Origin: Caulobacter sp.
Lineage (GTDB): Bacteria; Pseudomonadota; Alphaproteobacteria; Caulobacterales; Caulobacteraceae
Reading direction: 5' to 3'
Length of the DNA stretch: 32,497 bases
NCBI GenBank assembly: GCA_030645575.1
Contig: JAUSMJ010000082.1
Location: 1 to 32,497, forward strand
The notes under the pieces were generated by a model that worked only from the letters and a program-made list of their open reading frames with translations, searched no databases and was not told the origin of the DNA. This document shows, piece after piece, positions 25,072 through 31,678 of this stretch. Both the position numbers and the translations under genes were made by a program. Positions within the stretch are counted from its first letter, which is position 1. Each line of letters starts with the position of its first letter.

Positions 25072-25077
25072 CCGCCA

Positions 25078-25103
25078 GGAACCCTTGCCGCGCTCCGGGC
25101 GTT
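25078..25103 (+). promoter_or_regulatory. EcfG-type promoter of the glycine-zipper lipoprotein gene
   Basis: GGAAC (25078-25082), 17 bases, CGTT (25100-25103). The ATG at 25146 lies 42 bases beyond. It is back to back with the minus-strand EcfG promoter. Confidence 0.87.
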
Positions 25104-25145
25104 GCCAAGCCGTGGGGCATCACTCGGGATACAAGGAACACACTT

Positions 25146-25490
25146 ATGTACAAGACCCTGATCGCCCTGGCCGGCGCCGGCCTTCTGACCGCCGCCTGCA
25201 CGACGACGGGCAATGTCGAGCGCAACGCGGCCGGGGGCGCCGCCCTGGGCGCCATCGCGGGGGCCGTGATCGGTAACAACACGGGCAGCGGCGACGCCGG
25301 AACGGGCGCGGCGATCGGCGCGGTCGTCGGCGGCACGGCCGGCGCCATCAAGGGCTGTCGCGATGACGGCGGCTGCGGCGCCACCCCGCCAACCAAGCGC
25401 CAGTACTACGACGAGGTCGCTGGTCGGTACTACTATTACGATCAGGCCACGGGTCGGTACTACTGGGAAGACGGCCGGCCCCGGAACTGA
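25146..25490 (+). CDS. Glycine-zipper outer-membrane-type lipoprotein
   Basis: 114 residues. The lipoprotein signal ends at LLTAAC (Cys 18). A glycine-zipper repeat (about 30-70, GGAALGAIAGAVIG and GAAIGAVVGGTAGAI) suggests a membrane-inserted helical hairpin. The tail holds two copies of a Tyr-rich unit (GRYYYYDQAT, GRYYWEDGR). Close relatives are the SlyB/17-kDa antigen-like proteins. The stress promoter suggests envelope protection. The gene ends 28 bases before a strong terminator. Confidence 0.87.
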   Translation: MYKTLIALAGAGLLTAACTTTGNVERNAAGGAALGAIAGAVIGNNTGSGDAGTGAAIGAVVGGTAGAIKGCRDDGGCGATPPTKRQYYDEVAGRYYYYDQATGRYYWEDGRPRN

Positions 25491-25518
25491 TCGTTGAGCG
25501 CTCATTGACGAGCGGAAC

Positions 25519-25551
25519 GGGCGGTTGGCCAGAGGGCCGGCCGCCCTTTTT
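25519..25551 (+). terminator. Rho-independent terminator after the glycine-zipper gene
   Basis: A 12-bp stem (25519-25530 with 25535-25546, two G-U pairs), loop AGAG, then five T (25547-25551). It isolates the OmpA-like gene that starts 20 bases later. Confidence 0.9.
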
Positions 25552-25570
25552 CCGGGCTGAGGGCCGGGAC

Positions 25571-26014
25571 ATGAACAGGTTGTCGAAACTGACCGTGCTG
25601 GGGGCCGCCGCCCTGATGCTGAGCGGCTGCGGGACCCTGTCCGGACTTGGCCGGGCGAAGCAGTCCAACGCCTGTCAGGACCTTACGGTCTCGATCTATT
25701 TCAAACGGGATTCCGCGGCCATCACCCGCGAGGCCCAGGCCGTGCTGCGGGGCGCCGGAGACCTCGCCCGCGGCTGCGCGCTGGGTCAGGTGGACGTGAC
25801 CGGCCTGGCCGACTCCATGGGCGACCCGGACGTGAACCTGGCGCTGTCCAGGCGGCGCGCCGACACCGTGCGCAAGGCCGTCGAGCGGCTGGGGTTCGTG
25901 ACCGTCAACTTCCAGGTCGGCGCCGTGGGCGAGCGGGGCGCGGTGACCCCGGCCGGAGACGACCGTCCCCTGCGTCGCCGGGCCGACGTGACCTTCCACC
26001 TCAAGCCCCGCTGA
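25571..26014 (+). CDS. OmpA-like peptidoglycan-associated lipoprotein
   Basis: 147 residues. The lipoprotein signal has Cys 20 in LMLSGC. An OmpA/Pal-type domain spans residues 38-145: VSIYFKRDSAAITREAQAVL, VDVTGLADSMGDPDVNLALSRRRADTVRKAV and a C-terminal RRADVTF. It probably links outer membrane and peptidoglycan. The ATG at 25571 is chosen over the reading from 25505, which would run through the terminator hairpin. No EcfG promoter is visible ahead of it, so its transcription start is unclear. Confidence 0.87.
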   Translation: MNRLSKLTVLGAAALMLSGCGTLSGLGRAKQSNACQDLTVSIYFKRDSAAITREAQAVLRGAGDLARGCALGQVDVTGLADSMGDPDVNLALSRRRADTVRKAVERLGFVTVNFQVGAVGERGAVTPAGDDRPLRRRADVTFHLKPR

Positions 26015-26025
26015 GGCGCATAAAA

Positions 26026-26055
26026 TCCCGGGCGGATCGTGAGATCCGCCCGGGA
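26026..26055. terminator. Strong hairpin after the OmpA-like gene
   Basis: A perfect 13-bp stem (26026-26038 with 26043-26055), loop GTGA, 11 bases past the stop. No T run follows on the plus strand. On the minus strand the hairpin is followed by TTTTATG, so it is a better terminator for minus-strand transcripts or a 3' stabilising element. Confidence 0.6.
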
Positions 26056-26079
26056 GGTATGCATCATCGAGAAAAGGGG

Positions 26080-26205
26080 TGCGGAGGCGACTGGCTGGCT
26101 TTCACCAGCCTCAAGTCGGGGGGGGCGTCGCCGCCTCCGCAATCCATAAACGTCGCTCCCCCGAAATCCGTTCCCGCCGCGCGGAAAAAAGTTTGAACTT
26201 TTTTC
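26080..26205 (+). other. Structured non-coding stretch upstream of the small membrane protein gene
   Basis: No gene is supportable between 26015 and 26281. The stretch holds a branched fold: 26080-26088 pairs with 26132-26140, enclosing a 6-bp hairpin (26093-26098 with 26105-26110) and a run of seven G (26118-26124). It then holds an AT inverted repeat (26184-26193 with 26196-26205), 18 bases before an EcfG promoter. It could be a small RNA, a control region or chance structure. Confidence 0.35.
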
Positions 26206-26222
26206 AATCCAGACGGGAAACC

Positions 26223-26247
26223 GGAACAGGCCTCCTGGCGAGACGTT
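26223..26247 (+). promoter_or_regulatory. EcfG-type promoter of the small membrane protein gene
   Basis: GGAAC (26223-26227), 16 bases, CGTT (26244-26247). The ATG at 26282 lies 34 bases beyond. Confidence 0.85.
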
Positions 26248-26281
26248 CTCTAACGGAGACCACGGACAGGAGGTCTATTCC

Positions 26282-26524
26282 ATGGCCGCATTCATTCGCC
26301 ACTCCCCCCCTGTGCAACAGGGCGAAACCCACATCGAGGTGACCGACGCGCGCCAGGGCCGCTGGGGCCGACACATGTTCTGGGTGCTGGTGGCGTCCAC
26401 CATCCTGGCGGTGATCGCCCTGTTCGGCAGCTGGGCGCTGAGCGCCGGCGACCTGGCGGAGGCTGACGCGAAAAACTCGCCCACGGCCGCCGAAGCGCGG
26501 GTCGTTGGCGCGCCGGTCGTATAG
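26282..26524 (+). CDS. Small single-span membrane protein, function unknown
   Basis: 80 residues that I do not recognise. The N-terminal 30 residues are polar (HIEVTDARQGRWGRH), one membrane helix spans about residues 32-53 (MFWVLVASTILAVIALFGSWAL), and the tail is acidic then Ala-rich. It is supported as a gene by a consensus AGGAGG eight bases before the ATG and a perfect EcfG promoter. It ends four bases from the convergent phyR stop. General stress function is inferred from regulation only. Confidence 0.78.
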   Translation: MAAFIRHSPPVQQGETHIEVTDARQGRWGRHMFWVLVASTILAVIALFGSWALSAGDLAEADAKNSPTAAEARVVGAPVV

Positions 26525-26528
26525 GGCG

Positions 26529-27320
26529 TCAGGCCGCCTTGGCGGTCCGGCCGGGGTGGAAGAACAGCGCCTGGCCGATCGCCGCCTTCACCGTTTCCGG
26601 CTGGAAGGGCTTGGTGATCAGGAAGGTCGGCTCGGGCCGCTCGCCGGTCAGCAGGCGCTCGGGGAAGGCCGTGATGAAGATCACCGGGATGTCGTAACGC
26701 CCCAGGATGTCCTTCACCGCGTCGATGCCAGAAGAGCCGTCCGCTAGCTGGATGTCGGCCAGGACCAGGCCGGGCGCCTTGCGCGCCACGGCCTCGACCG
26801 CCTCGGTGCGGGTGGCGGCGATATCGACCACCGTGTGGCCCAGCTCGCGCACCAGCGCCTCGATGTCGGCGGCGATGACCGGCTCGTCCTCGATGATCAG
26901 GACATCGGTCGCCAGTTCGGCGTCGATCTCGTTCTGGGCCTGGGAGATCAGGCGCTCGACGTCGGGGAAGTCGGTGTCGAGGATCTGGGCCGCCTCGCTC
27001 GGGGTGAAGCCCTCCAGCGCGGTCAGCAGGAAGGCCTGGCGGGAGCGCGGCGCGATGCGCATCAGGCGCTGGCTGGCGTCACGGTCATCCGACGGGACGC
27101 GGTCCTCCAGGCGGGCGCCCGAGGTGCACCAGATGGCGTGGAACACATGATACAGCGCCACCCGGGGCGACAGGCGGCTGTCGAGTGTCTGGTCTCCCGC
27201 CGCCAGGGCTTCAAGCGCAACGCGGACATACTGGTCGCCGGTGGTCTGGCTGCCCGTGAGCGCGCGCCCATAGCGGCGCATGTAGGGCAGATGCGGCGCC
27301 AGACGAGCAAGAAGACTCAT
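26529..27320 (-). CDS. phyR: PhyR general stress response regulator (sigma-like plus receiver)
   Basis: 263 residues. The N-terminal 130 or so residues mimic an ECF sigma factor (LPYMRRYGRALTGSQTTGDQYV, then a sigma4-like LLTALEGFTPSEAAQILD). The C-terminus is a receiver (about 140-255) with acceptor Asp 189 in LADIQLADG, acidic pocket IIEDEP and ITKPF. When phosphorylated, PhyR binds the anti-sigma factor NepR by sigma mimicry and frees EcfG. The ATG at 27320 has GGGAGG just upstream; the reading from 27356 adds residues outside the family. It is divergent from nepR-ecfG, with EcfG promoters facing both ways. Confidence 0.97.
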   Translation of the reverse strand: MSLLARLAPHLPYMRRYGRALTGSQTTGDQYVRVALEALAAGDQTLDSRLSPRVALYHVFHAIWCTSGARLEDRVPSDDRDASQRLMRIAPRSRQAFLLTALEGFTPSEAAQILDTDFPDVERLISQAQNEIDAELATDVLIIEDEPVIAADIEALVRELGHTVVDIAATRTEAVEAVARKAPGLVLADIQLADGSSGIDAVKDILGRYDIPVIFITAFPERLLTGERPEPTFLITKPFQPETVKAAIGQALFFHPGRTAKAA

Positions 27321-27402
27321 AACCCCTCCCGTTTTCAGGTCTTCGGTTTGGAGCACGCGCCGACACCCGCGAGGACGGGGGCGCGCCTCCCTCGGACGGC
27401 CT

Positions 27403-27427
27403 AACGTCCAGGAACGACGGCGGTTCC
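27403..27427 (-). promoter_or_regulatory. EcfG-type promoter of phyR
   Basis: On the minus strand GGAAC (27427-27423), 16 bases, CGTT (27406-27403). The phyR ATG at 27320 lies 82 bases beyond. Confidence 0.85.
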
Positions 27428-27468
27428 CAGACTACGCCTCCTGGTCCATCATGGCGAACACGGTTTCG

Positions 27469-27494
27469 GGAACCAGGGGCGGAGTCGGGACGTT
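27469..27494 (+). promoter_or_regulatory. EcfG-type promoter of nepR-ecfG-phyK
   Basis: GGAAC (27469-27473), 17 bases, CGTT (27491-27494). It lies 55 bases before the nepR start. It implies that the sigma factor activates its own operon. Confidence 0.87.
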
Positions 27495-27549
27495 GAACGG
27501 CCGAAGTCAAAGTTCCAGGAGGGGGCTGGCATTTCGCCACGCCGACAGC

Positions 27550-27735
27550 ATGATCGATCAGAGTTCCATGGATGAACGGCGGAAGGGTGCGGCCCCGCTC
27601 GACGAAGCGCGGCTCCGGCAGCGCGCTATCGGCGTCAAGCTGCGGCAGATGTTCGACGACGTGGTCAACGAACCGGTTCCGGACGAGTTTCTCGACATTC
27701 TGAGGCGAGCGGACAAACAGACCGGTGAGGGCTGA
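27550..27735 (+). CDS. nepR: NepR anti-sigma factor
   Basis: 61 residues. The conserved NepR core LRQRAIGVKLRQMFDDVVNEPVPDEFLDILRRAD fills residues 22-55. NepR holds EcfG inactive until PhyR-P displaces it. The in-frame ATG at 27451 lies upstream of the EcfG -10, so it cannot be used from that promoter. Either 27550 or 27568 (MDERRKG) is possible; neither has a clear ribosome binding site. ecfG follows immediately. Confidence 0.93.
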   Translation: MIDQSSMDERRKGAAPLDEARLRQRAIGVKLRQMFDDVVNEPVPDEFLDILRRADKQTGEG

Positions 27736-27736
27736 G

Positions 27737-28348
27737 ATGGCCGCGGCGATGGACGGCCCCGCCGCCCCGCTGGAAGGGGCCGCCCGCGACAAGGTGTTTC
27801 AGCGCGAGCTCGTGACGCTCATTCCGCACCTGCGCGCGTTCGCCCGCACCCTGACCGGCGACGCGACCGCCGCCGACGATCTGGCGCAGGACGCGATGAT
27901 CAAGGCCTGGGACGCGCGCGCCAGCTTTCAGCTGGGCACCAACATGAAGGCCTGGACCTTCATGATCCTGCGCAACCAGTTCTATTCCGACAAGCGCCGC
28001 TCGTGGCGTTCGACCCAGCTGGACCAGGAGGCCGCCGAGCGCACGCTCGTGGCCGTCGATGATCCCGAATCCCCCATCGCCCTGGATGAGCTGCGCCTGG
28101 CCATGAGCATGTTGCCCTACGAGCAGCGGGAAGCCCTGATCCTGGTCGGCGCCGGCGGCTTCGCCTACGAGGAGGCGGCCGACATCTGTGGCTGCGCCGT
28201 CGGCACGGTGAAGAGCCGCGTCAGCCGGGCCCGCAAGGCCTTGCAGGGCATTCTGGAAACCGGGGCCTACGATCGCGACGGCCGTGAGGCCGGAGACGCG
28301 ATGCGCTCGATCCTCGCCGACGCGGAGCGGCTGAGCGCGATCCGGTGA
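27737..28348 (+). CDS. ecfG: EcfG-family general stress sigma factor (SigT-like)
   Basis: 203 residues of the ECF15/EcfG class. Region 2 is TLIPHLRAFARTLTGDATAADDLAQDAMIKAW through DKRRSW. Region 4 is MLPYEQREALILVGAGGFAYEEAADICGCAVGTVKSRVSRARKAL. It directs RNA polymerase to GGAAC-N16/17-CGTT promoters, eight of which are in this window. GAGG lies six bases before the ATG at 27737, one base after the nepR stop; a GTG at 27725 overlapping nepR is less likely. Its stop overlaps the kinase GTG by 4 bases. Confidence 0.96.
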   Translation: MAAAMDGPAAPLEGAARDKVFQRELVTLIPHLRAFARTLTGDATAADDLAQDAMIKAWDARASFQLGTNMKAWTFMILRNQFYSDKRRSWRSTQLDQEAAERTLVAVDDPESPIALDELRLAMSMLPYEQREALILVGAGGFAYEEAADICGCAVGTVKSRVSRARKALQGILETGAYDRDGREAGDAMRSILADAERLSAIR

Positions 28349-30048
28349 CTCTATTCGAAAGGTTGCGGTGGGGGCCTGCAACGACGATCAGGGTCCGGCT
28401 CGGCGTGGCCATGGCCCTGGCGCTGCTGCCGGTGCTCCTCCTGGGGACCGGCCAGTCGCTGCTCGCCTTCCAGCGCGAAGCCGCCGACCGTCAGGCCGTG
28501 CTGCAGTCGGCGGCCCAGCGCAGCGCCGCCACGGCCCGGGCGCGGATGGAGGCGGCCGGGGTGCTGCTGGAAACCCTCGGGCCCGGCGCGATCGGCATGG
28601 ACTGTTCGCGACGCCTGGCCGACATCCGCCGGCGCCTGCCCGGCTACGCCAACTTGATCCGCTTCGACCGCATCGGCCGCGTCGCCTGCTCGGCCGAGAG
28701 CGTCCCGGCCGACGCGGCCCGTCGCGACCGCGCCTGGTTCCGCCGGCTGGCCGCGGGCGACACCATGGTCGTCACCCTCGACCCGGGCGTCTCCTACGCC
28801 AGCGAGCCCAGCCTGTTCACGGCCGCCCGCGCCTACGAGCCCCAGACCGGGTTCAGCGTGCTGGCGGCGGTCATTCCCCTGGCCAGTCTGCGTCCGGAAC
28901 TCGAGGATCGTTCCCTGCCGCGCGGCTCGCAGGTGGCCGTGGTCGATCACGAGGGCCGGTTCCTGTCGGTGACCGACGAAAAGGCCTTTCCCCTGTCGGT
29001 CAAGAGCTGGATCGACCGGGCCGGCGTGCGCGGCTCCTATCTGGGCTACGGCTTCGACCGCCACGCCGTGCGGCGGGTCTATTCGGCCGCCCCGCTGGTC
29101 GGCGACGACCTGTTCGTCATCCTGTCGGCGCCGTCGGCCGGGCTGTTCTCGACGGCCTGGCTGGACCCCCTGTCCGGCATCGTCTTCCCGCTGATCGCCT
29201 TCATCGTCGCCCTGGTCGCGGTGTTCTTCGCCGCCGAGCGGGGCGTGGGACGGTGGATTGTCTATCTGCAGCGCATCGCCGCCATCTACGCCCGCGGCCG
29301 GTTCACCGTGCGCCCGCTGCAGGCCGAGCGGGCCCCGCCGGAGATCCGCGAGCTGGCCGAGACGCTGGACCACATGGCCGCGACGATCGTGGCCCGCGAC
29401 GCCACCCTGCACGAGAACCTGGACCAGAAGGACGCGCTGATGCGCGAGATCCATCACCGGGTGAAGAACAACCTGCAGGTCATCAGCTCCCTGCTCAGCA
29501 TGCAGGAGCGGGCGCTCGGCGATCCGGCCGCGCGCATGGCGATGAGCGATACGCGCCAGCGCATCACCGCCCTGGCCCTGATCTACCGCGCCCTCTACCA
29601 GGGGCCCGATATCAAGCACGTCGACCTGAAGCCCTTCCTGGAAGACCTGATCGGGCAACTCCTGGCCGGGGAGGCCGGCGGCCATATCCGCACCGAGGTG
29701 CGCGCCGACAGGCTGGCGATCGACCCTGACAAGCTCGCGCCGCTGGCGCTGTTCGCGGTCGAGGCCGTCACCAACGCCCAGAAGCATGCTCTGCAGAACG
29801 CCGGCGGGACGCTGACCGTCGACTTCACCCTGCGCGACGGCGAAGCGGAGCTGGCCATCGCCGACGACGGCGGTGGCGGGGTCGCGTCGTCCGCCGAGTC
29901 CTCCCAGACTGCCGGTGTCGGCCGCACATTGATGAATGCCTTCGCGCGTCAATTGCGCGGCAAGATGACCCTCGAACAGAACCCCATGGGAGGCCTCACT
30001 GCGCGTCTCGTCTTTCCGATGCCCGAGGTTCCCGCGGACGGAACCTGA
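28345..30048 (+). CDS. phyK: PhyK-like membrane sensor histidine kinase (HisKA2/HWE group)
   Basis: 567 residues. The first membrane helix is at about 19-41 and the periplasmic sensor region at about 42-270, with cysteines at 87 (MDCSRR) and 115 (VACSAE). The second helix is at about 277-300, followed by a HAMP-like linker and a HisKA2 kinase domain with acceptor His 371 in IHHRVKNNLQVISSLLSMQ. The ATPase domain has EAVTNAQKHA and ADDGGGG. The GTG start overlaps the ecfG stop (GTGA). Position and architecture match PhyK, which phosphorylates PhyR; in Caulobacter a conserved periplasmic Cys of PhyK affects signalling. Confidence 0.93.
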   Translation: MTLFERLRWGPATTIRVRLGVAMALALLPVLLLGTGQSLLAFQREAADRQAVLQSAAQRSAATARARMEAAGVLLETLGPGAIGMDCSRRLADIRRRLPGYANLIRFDRIGRVACSAESVPADAARRDRAWFRRLAAGDTMVVTLDPGVSYASEPSLFTAARAYEPQTGFSVLAAVIPLASLRPELEDRSLPRGSQVAVVDHEGRFLSVTDEKAFPLSVKSWIDRAGVRGSYLGYGFDRHAVRRVYSAAPLVGDDLFVILSAPSAGLFSTAWLDPLSGIVFPLIAFIVALVAVFFAAERGVGRWIVYLQRIAAIYARGRFTVRPLQAERAPPEIRELAETLDHMAATIVARDATLHENLDQKDALMREIHHRVKNNLQVISSLLSMQERALGDPAARMAMSDTRQRITALALIYRALYQGPDIKHVDLKPFLEDLIGQLLAGEAGGHIRTEVRADRLAIDPDKLAPLALFAVEAVTNAQKHALQNAGGTLTVDFTLRDGEAELAIADDGGGGVASSAESSQTAGVGRTLMNAFARQLRGKMTLEQNPMGGLTARLVFPMPEVPADGT

Positions 30049-30064
30049 AGGTCCGGGAGGCGTT
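30040..30064 (+). promoter_or_regulatory. EcfG-type promoter of the entericidin-like gene, overlapping the phyK stop
   Basis: GGAAC (30040-30044), 16 bases, CGTT (30061-30064). The -35 lies in the final Gly-Thr codons of phyK. The ATG at 30117 lies 52 bases beyond. Confidence 0.85.
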
Positions 30065-30116
30065 GTTCCCTCGTGCAACAACCGCCCCGCTCATCGGGGC
30101 CCGAGGAGACTGCGCT

Positions 30117-30251
30117 ATGCGTAAGATCGTAATTCTGGCCGTCGCGGCCGCCAGCCTGCTCGCCGCCGCCTGTAACACCATCGAAGGCGCCGGCAAGGAC
30201 GTCCAGGCGGCCGGTGAGGCTGTCGAGGAAACGGCGAACGACGCCAAATAG
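30117..30251 (+). CDS. Entericidin-like small lipoprotein
   Basis: 44 residues. The lipoprotein signal has Cys 19 in SLLAAAC, followed by the entericidin motif NTIEGAGKDVQAAGEAVEETA. Entericidins are small stress-induced membrane lipoproteins. The reading from 30063 starts inside the promoter -10 and is rejected; GAGGAG lies upstream of the chosen ATG. A terminator follows. Confidence 0.92.
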   Translation: MRKIVILAVAAASLLAAACNTIEGAGKDVQAAGEAVEETANDAK

Positions 30252-30275
30252 GCGTCTTCAGGATCCGAACGACGG

Positions 30276-30310
30276 AACGGCCCTCGACCTCGCGGTCGGG
30301 GGCCGTTTTC
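30276..30310 (+). terminator. Rho-independent terminator after the entericidin-like gene
   Basis: A 14-bp stem (30276-30289 with 30294-30307, one G-U pair), loop TCGC, then TTC. It ends two bases from the stop of the convergent P450 gene and could act in both directions. Confidence 0.85.
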
Positions 30311-30312
30311 GT

Positions 30313-31602
30313 TCAGGTCATGCTGTAGCGGATCGGCAGGGACTTGGGTCCGCTGACGAAGCTGGCGAGGCTGCGGCGCGGCTCGCCATTGAACGCCAGC
30401 GTCTCGAGGCGGGGCAGCAGTTCCTCGAAGAGGATCCGCATCTCCATCTTGGCCAGGTGCTGGCCCAGACACAGGTGCGCGCCGTAGCCGAAGGCCAGGT
30501 GCTTGTTCGGCGACCGGTCAACGCGGAACGCGTCGGGATCATCGAACACGGCCTCGTCGCGGTTGCCCGAGGGATAGGCCAGCCACAGCCAGTCACCCTT
30601 GGCGATCTTGCGCCCGCCGAGCTCGGTGTCGGCCGTCGCCGAGCGCATGAAGTGCTTCACCGGCGTGGTCCAGCGGATGGCCTCGTCGACGAGGCCCGGG
30701 ATCAGGGACGGATCCGCCTTCAGCCTGGCCAGTTCTTCGGGATACTGGCACAGCCCCCAGATCGCGCCCGCGGTAGAAGAGGACGTCGTGTCATGTCCGG
30801 CCGTGGCGACGATGACGTAGTAGCTCATCGCCTCGAAGTCGTTGATCGGCTCCCCGTCGACCTTGCCGTTGGCGATCACGCTGGCGACGTCGTCGCGCGG
30901 ATTGGCCTTCCGGTCGTCGGTGATCGTTTTGAAATACATGAAGAAGTCGGCGATCACGCTCTGCAGCGCGGCGAGGGCTTCGGGCCCCTGCATGGTCTCG
31001 GTCTTGCTCTGATTGCGGTTCAGATCCGGGTCCTGGGCGCCGAACAGCTCCTGCGTCAGCTTGAGCATGCGCGGCTCGTCTTCGGGCGGCACGCCGAGGA
31101 TCTCCATGATCACCCGTAGCGGATAGTAGAGGGCGATCTCGTTGACGAAGTCGCACTCCCCGCCCAGCGAGGCCATGTGATCGACGTGCTGGCGGGCGAT
31201 CGGGCGGATGCGGTCTTCCAGCTTGCGGATATTCTGCGGCAGGAACCATGACTGGGTCATGATCCGGTACTTGGGATGGTCCGGCGCATCCATCTGGACC
31301 AGCGTGCGCACCAGGTGCGGACTGCCGCCGGTCATGGCCCGGACCATCTTGTCGCCTTCGATCGTGGTGAAGGTCGTCGGCATGTCGCCGGAGTGGAACA
31401 GGTCGTTCTGCCGGCTGACCTCAAGAATGTCGGCGTGCTTCGTCACCAGCCAGAACGGATAGACGCCCTCCAGCTCGGCCTTGCCCACCGGATTGTTCGC
31501 GCGCAGCCAGCGGAAGGCCTCATGCACGCTGTCATCGGCATAGGCCGCCGGATTGATGGCCTGAAAGGCGATCTCGTCGGGAATGCGTTCTGCGCCGCTC
31601 AT
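30313..31602 (-). CDS. Cytochrome P450 monooxygenase
   Basis: 429 residues, soluble bacterial type. The I-helix oxygen-activation motif AGHDTTSSS, the K-helix ExxR in DEAIRWTTPVKHF, and the heme-ligand loop FGYGAHLCLGQHLA with Cys 378 are all present. The substrate and redox partner cannot be told; no ferredoxin gene is nearby. The start at 31602 (MSGAERIPDE) has AAGGGAAA upstream. The in-frame ATG at 31716 would overlap the neighbouring gene and adds a Cys/Ala-rich segment not typical of the family. Confidence 0.94.
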   Translation of the reverse strand: MSGAERIPDEIAFQAINPAAYADDSVHEAFRWLRANNPVGKAELEGVYPFWLVTKHADILEVSRQNDLFHSGDMPTTFTTIEGDKMVRAMTGGSPHLVRTLVQMDAPDHPKYRIMTQSWFLPQNIRKLEDRIRPIARQHVDHMASLGGECDFVNEIALYYPLRVIMEILGVPPEDEPRMLKLTQELFGAQDPDLNRNQSKTETMQGPEALAALQSVIADFFMYFKTITDDRKANPRDDVASVIANGKVDGEPINDFEAMSYYVIVATAGHDTTSSSTAGAIWGLCQYPEELARLKADPSLIPGLVDEAIRWTTPVKHFMRSATADTELGGRKIAKGDWLWLAYPSGNRDEAVFDDPDAFRVDRSPNKHLAFGYGAHLCLGQHLAKMEMRILFEELLPRLETLAFNGEPRRSLASFVSGPKSLPIRYSMT

Positions 31603-31678
31603 GGTCGTTTCCCTTTTGCCCCGTACCGAGCATGCCGCCGTGACGTCACGGAAGCAAAGGGCCAGCCGAGCGGATGCG

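Noticed and set aside
25482..25510. GGAAC at the end of the glycine-zipper gene as an EcfG promoter for the OmpA-like gene
   Set aside because: No CGTT lies at 16-17 bases, and a strong terminator stands between it and the gene.
27451..27549. Longer NepR from the ATG at 27451
   Set aside because: That ATG lies upstream of the EcfG -35 and -10 elements, and the extra residues do not resemble NepR.
27361..27792. Minus-strand frames across the phyR-nepR gap
   Set aside because: They overlap nepR and two exact promoters and have no recognisable domain.
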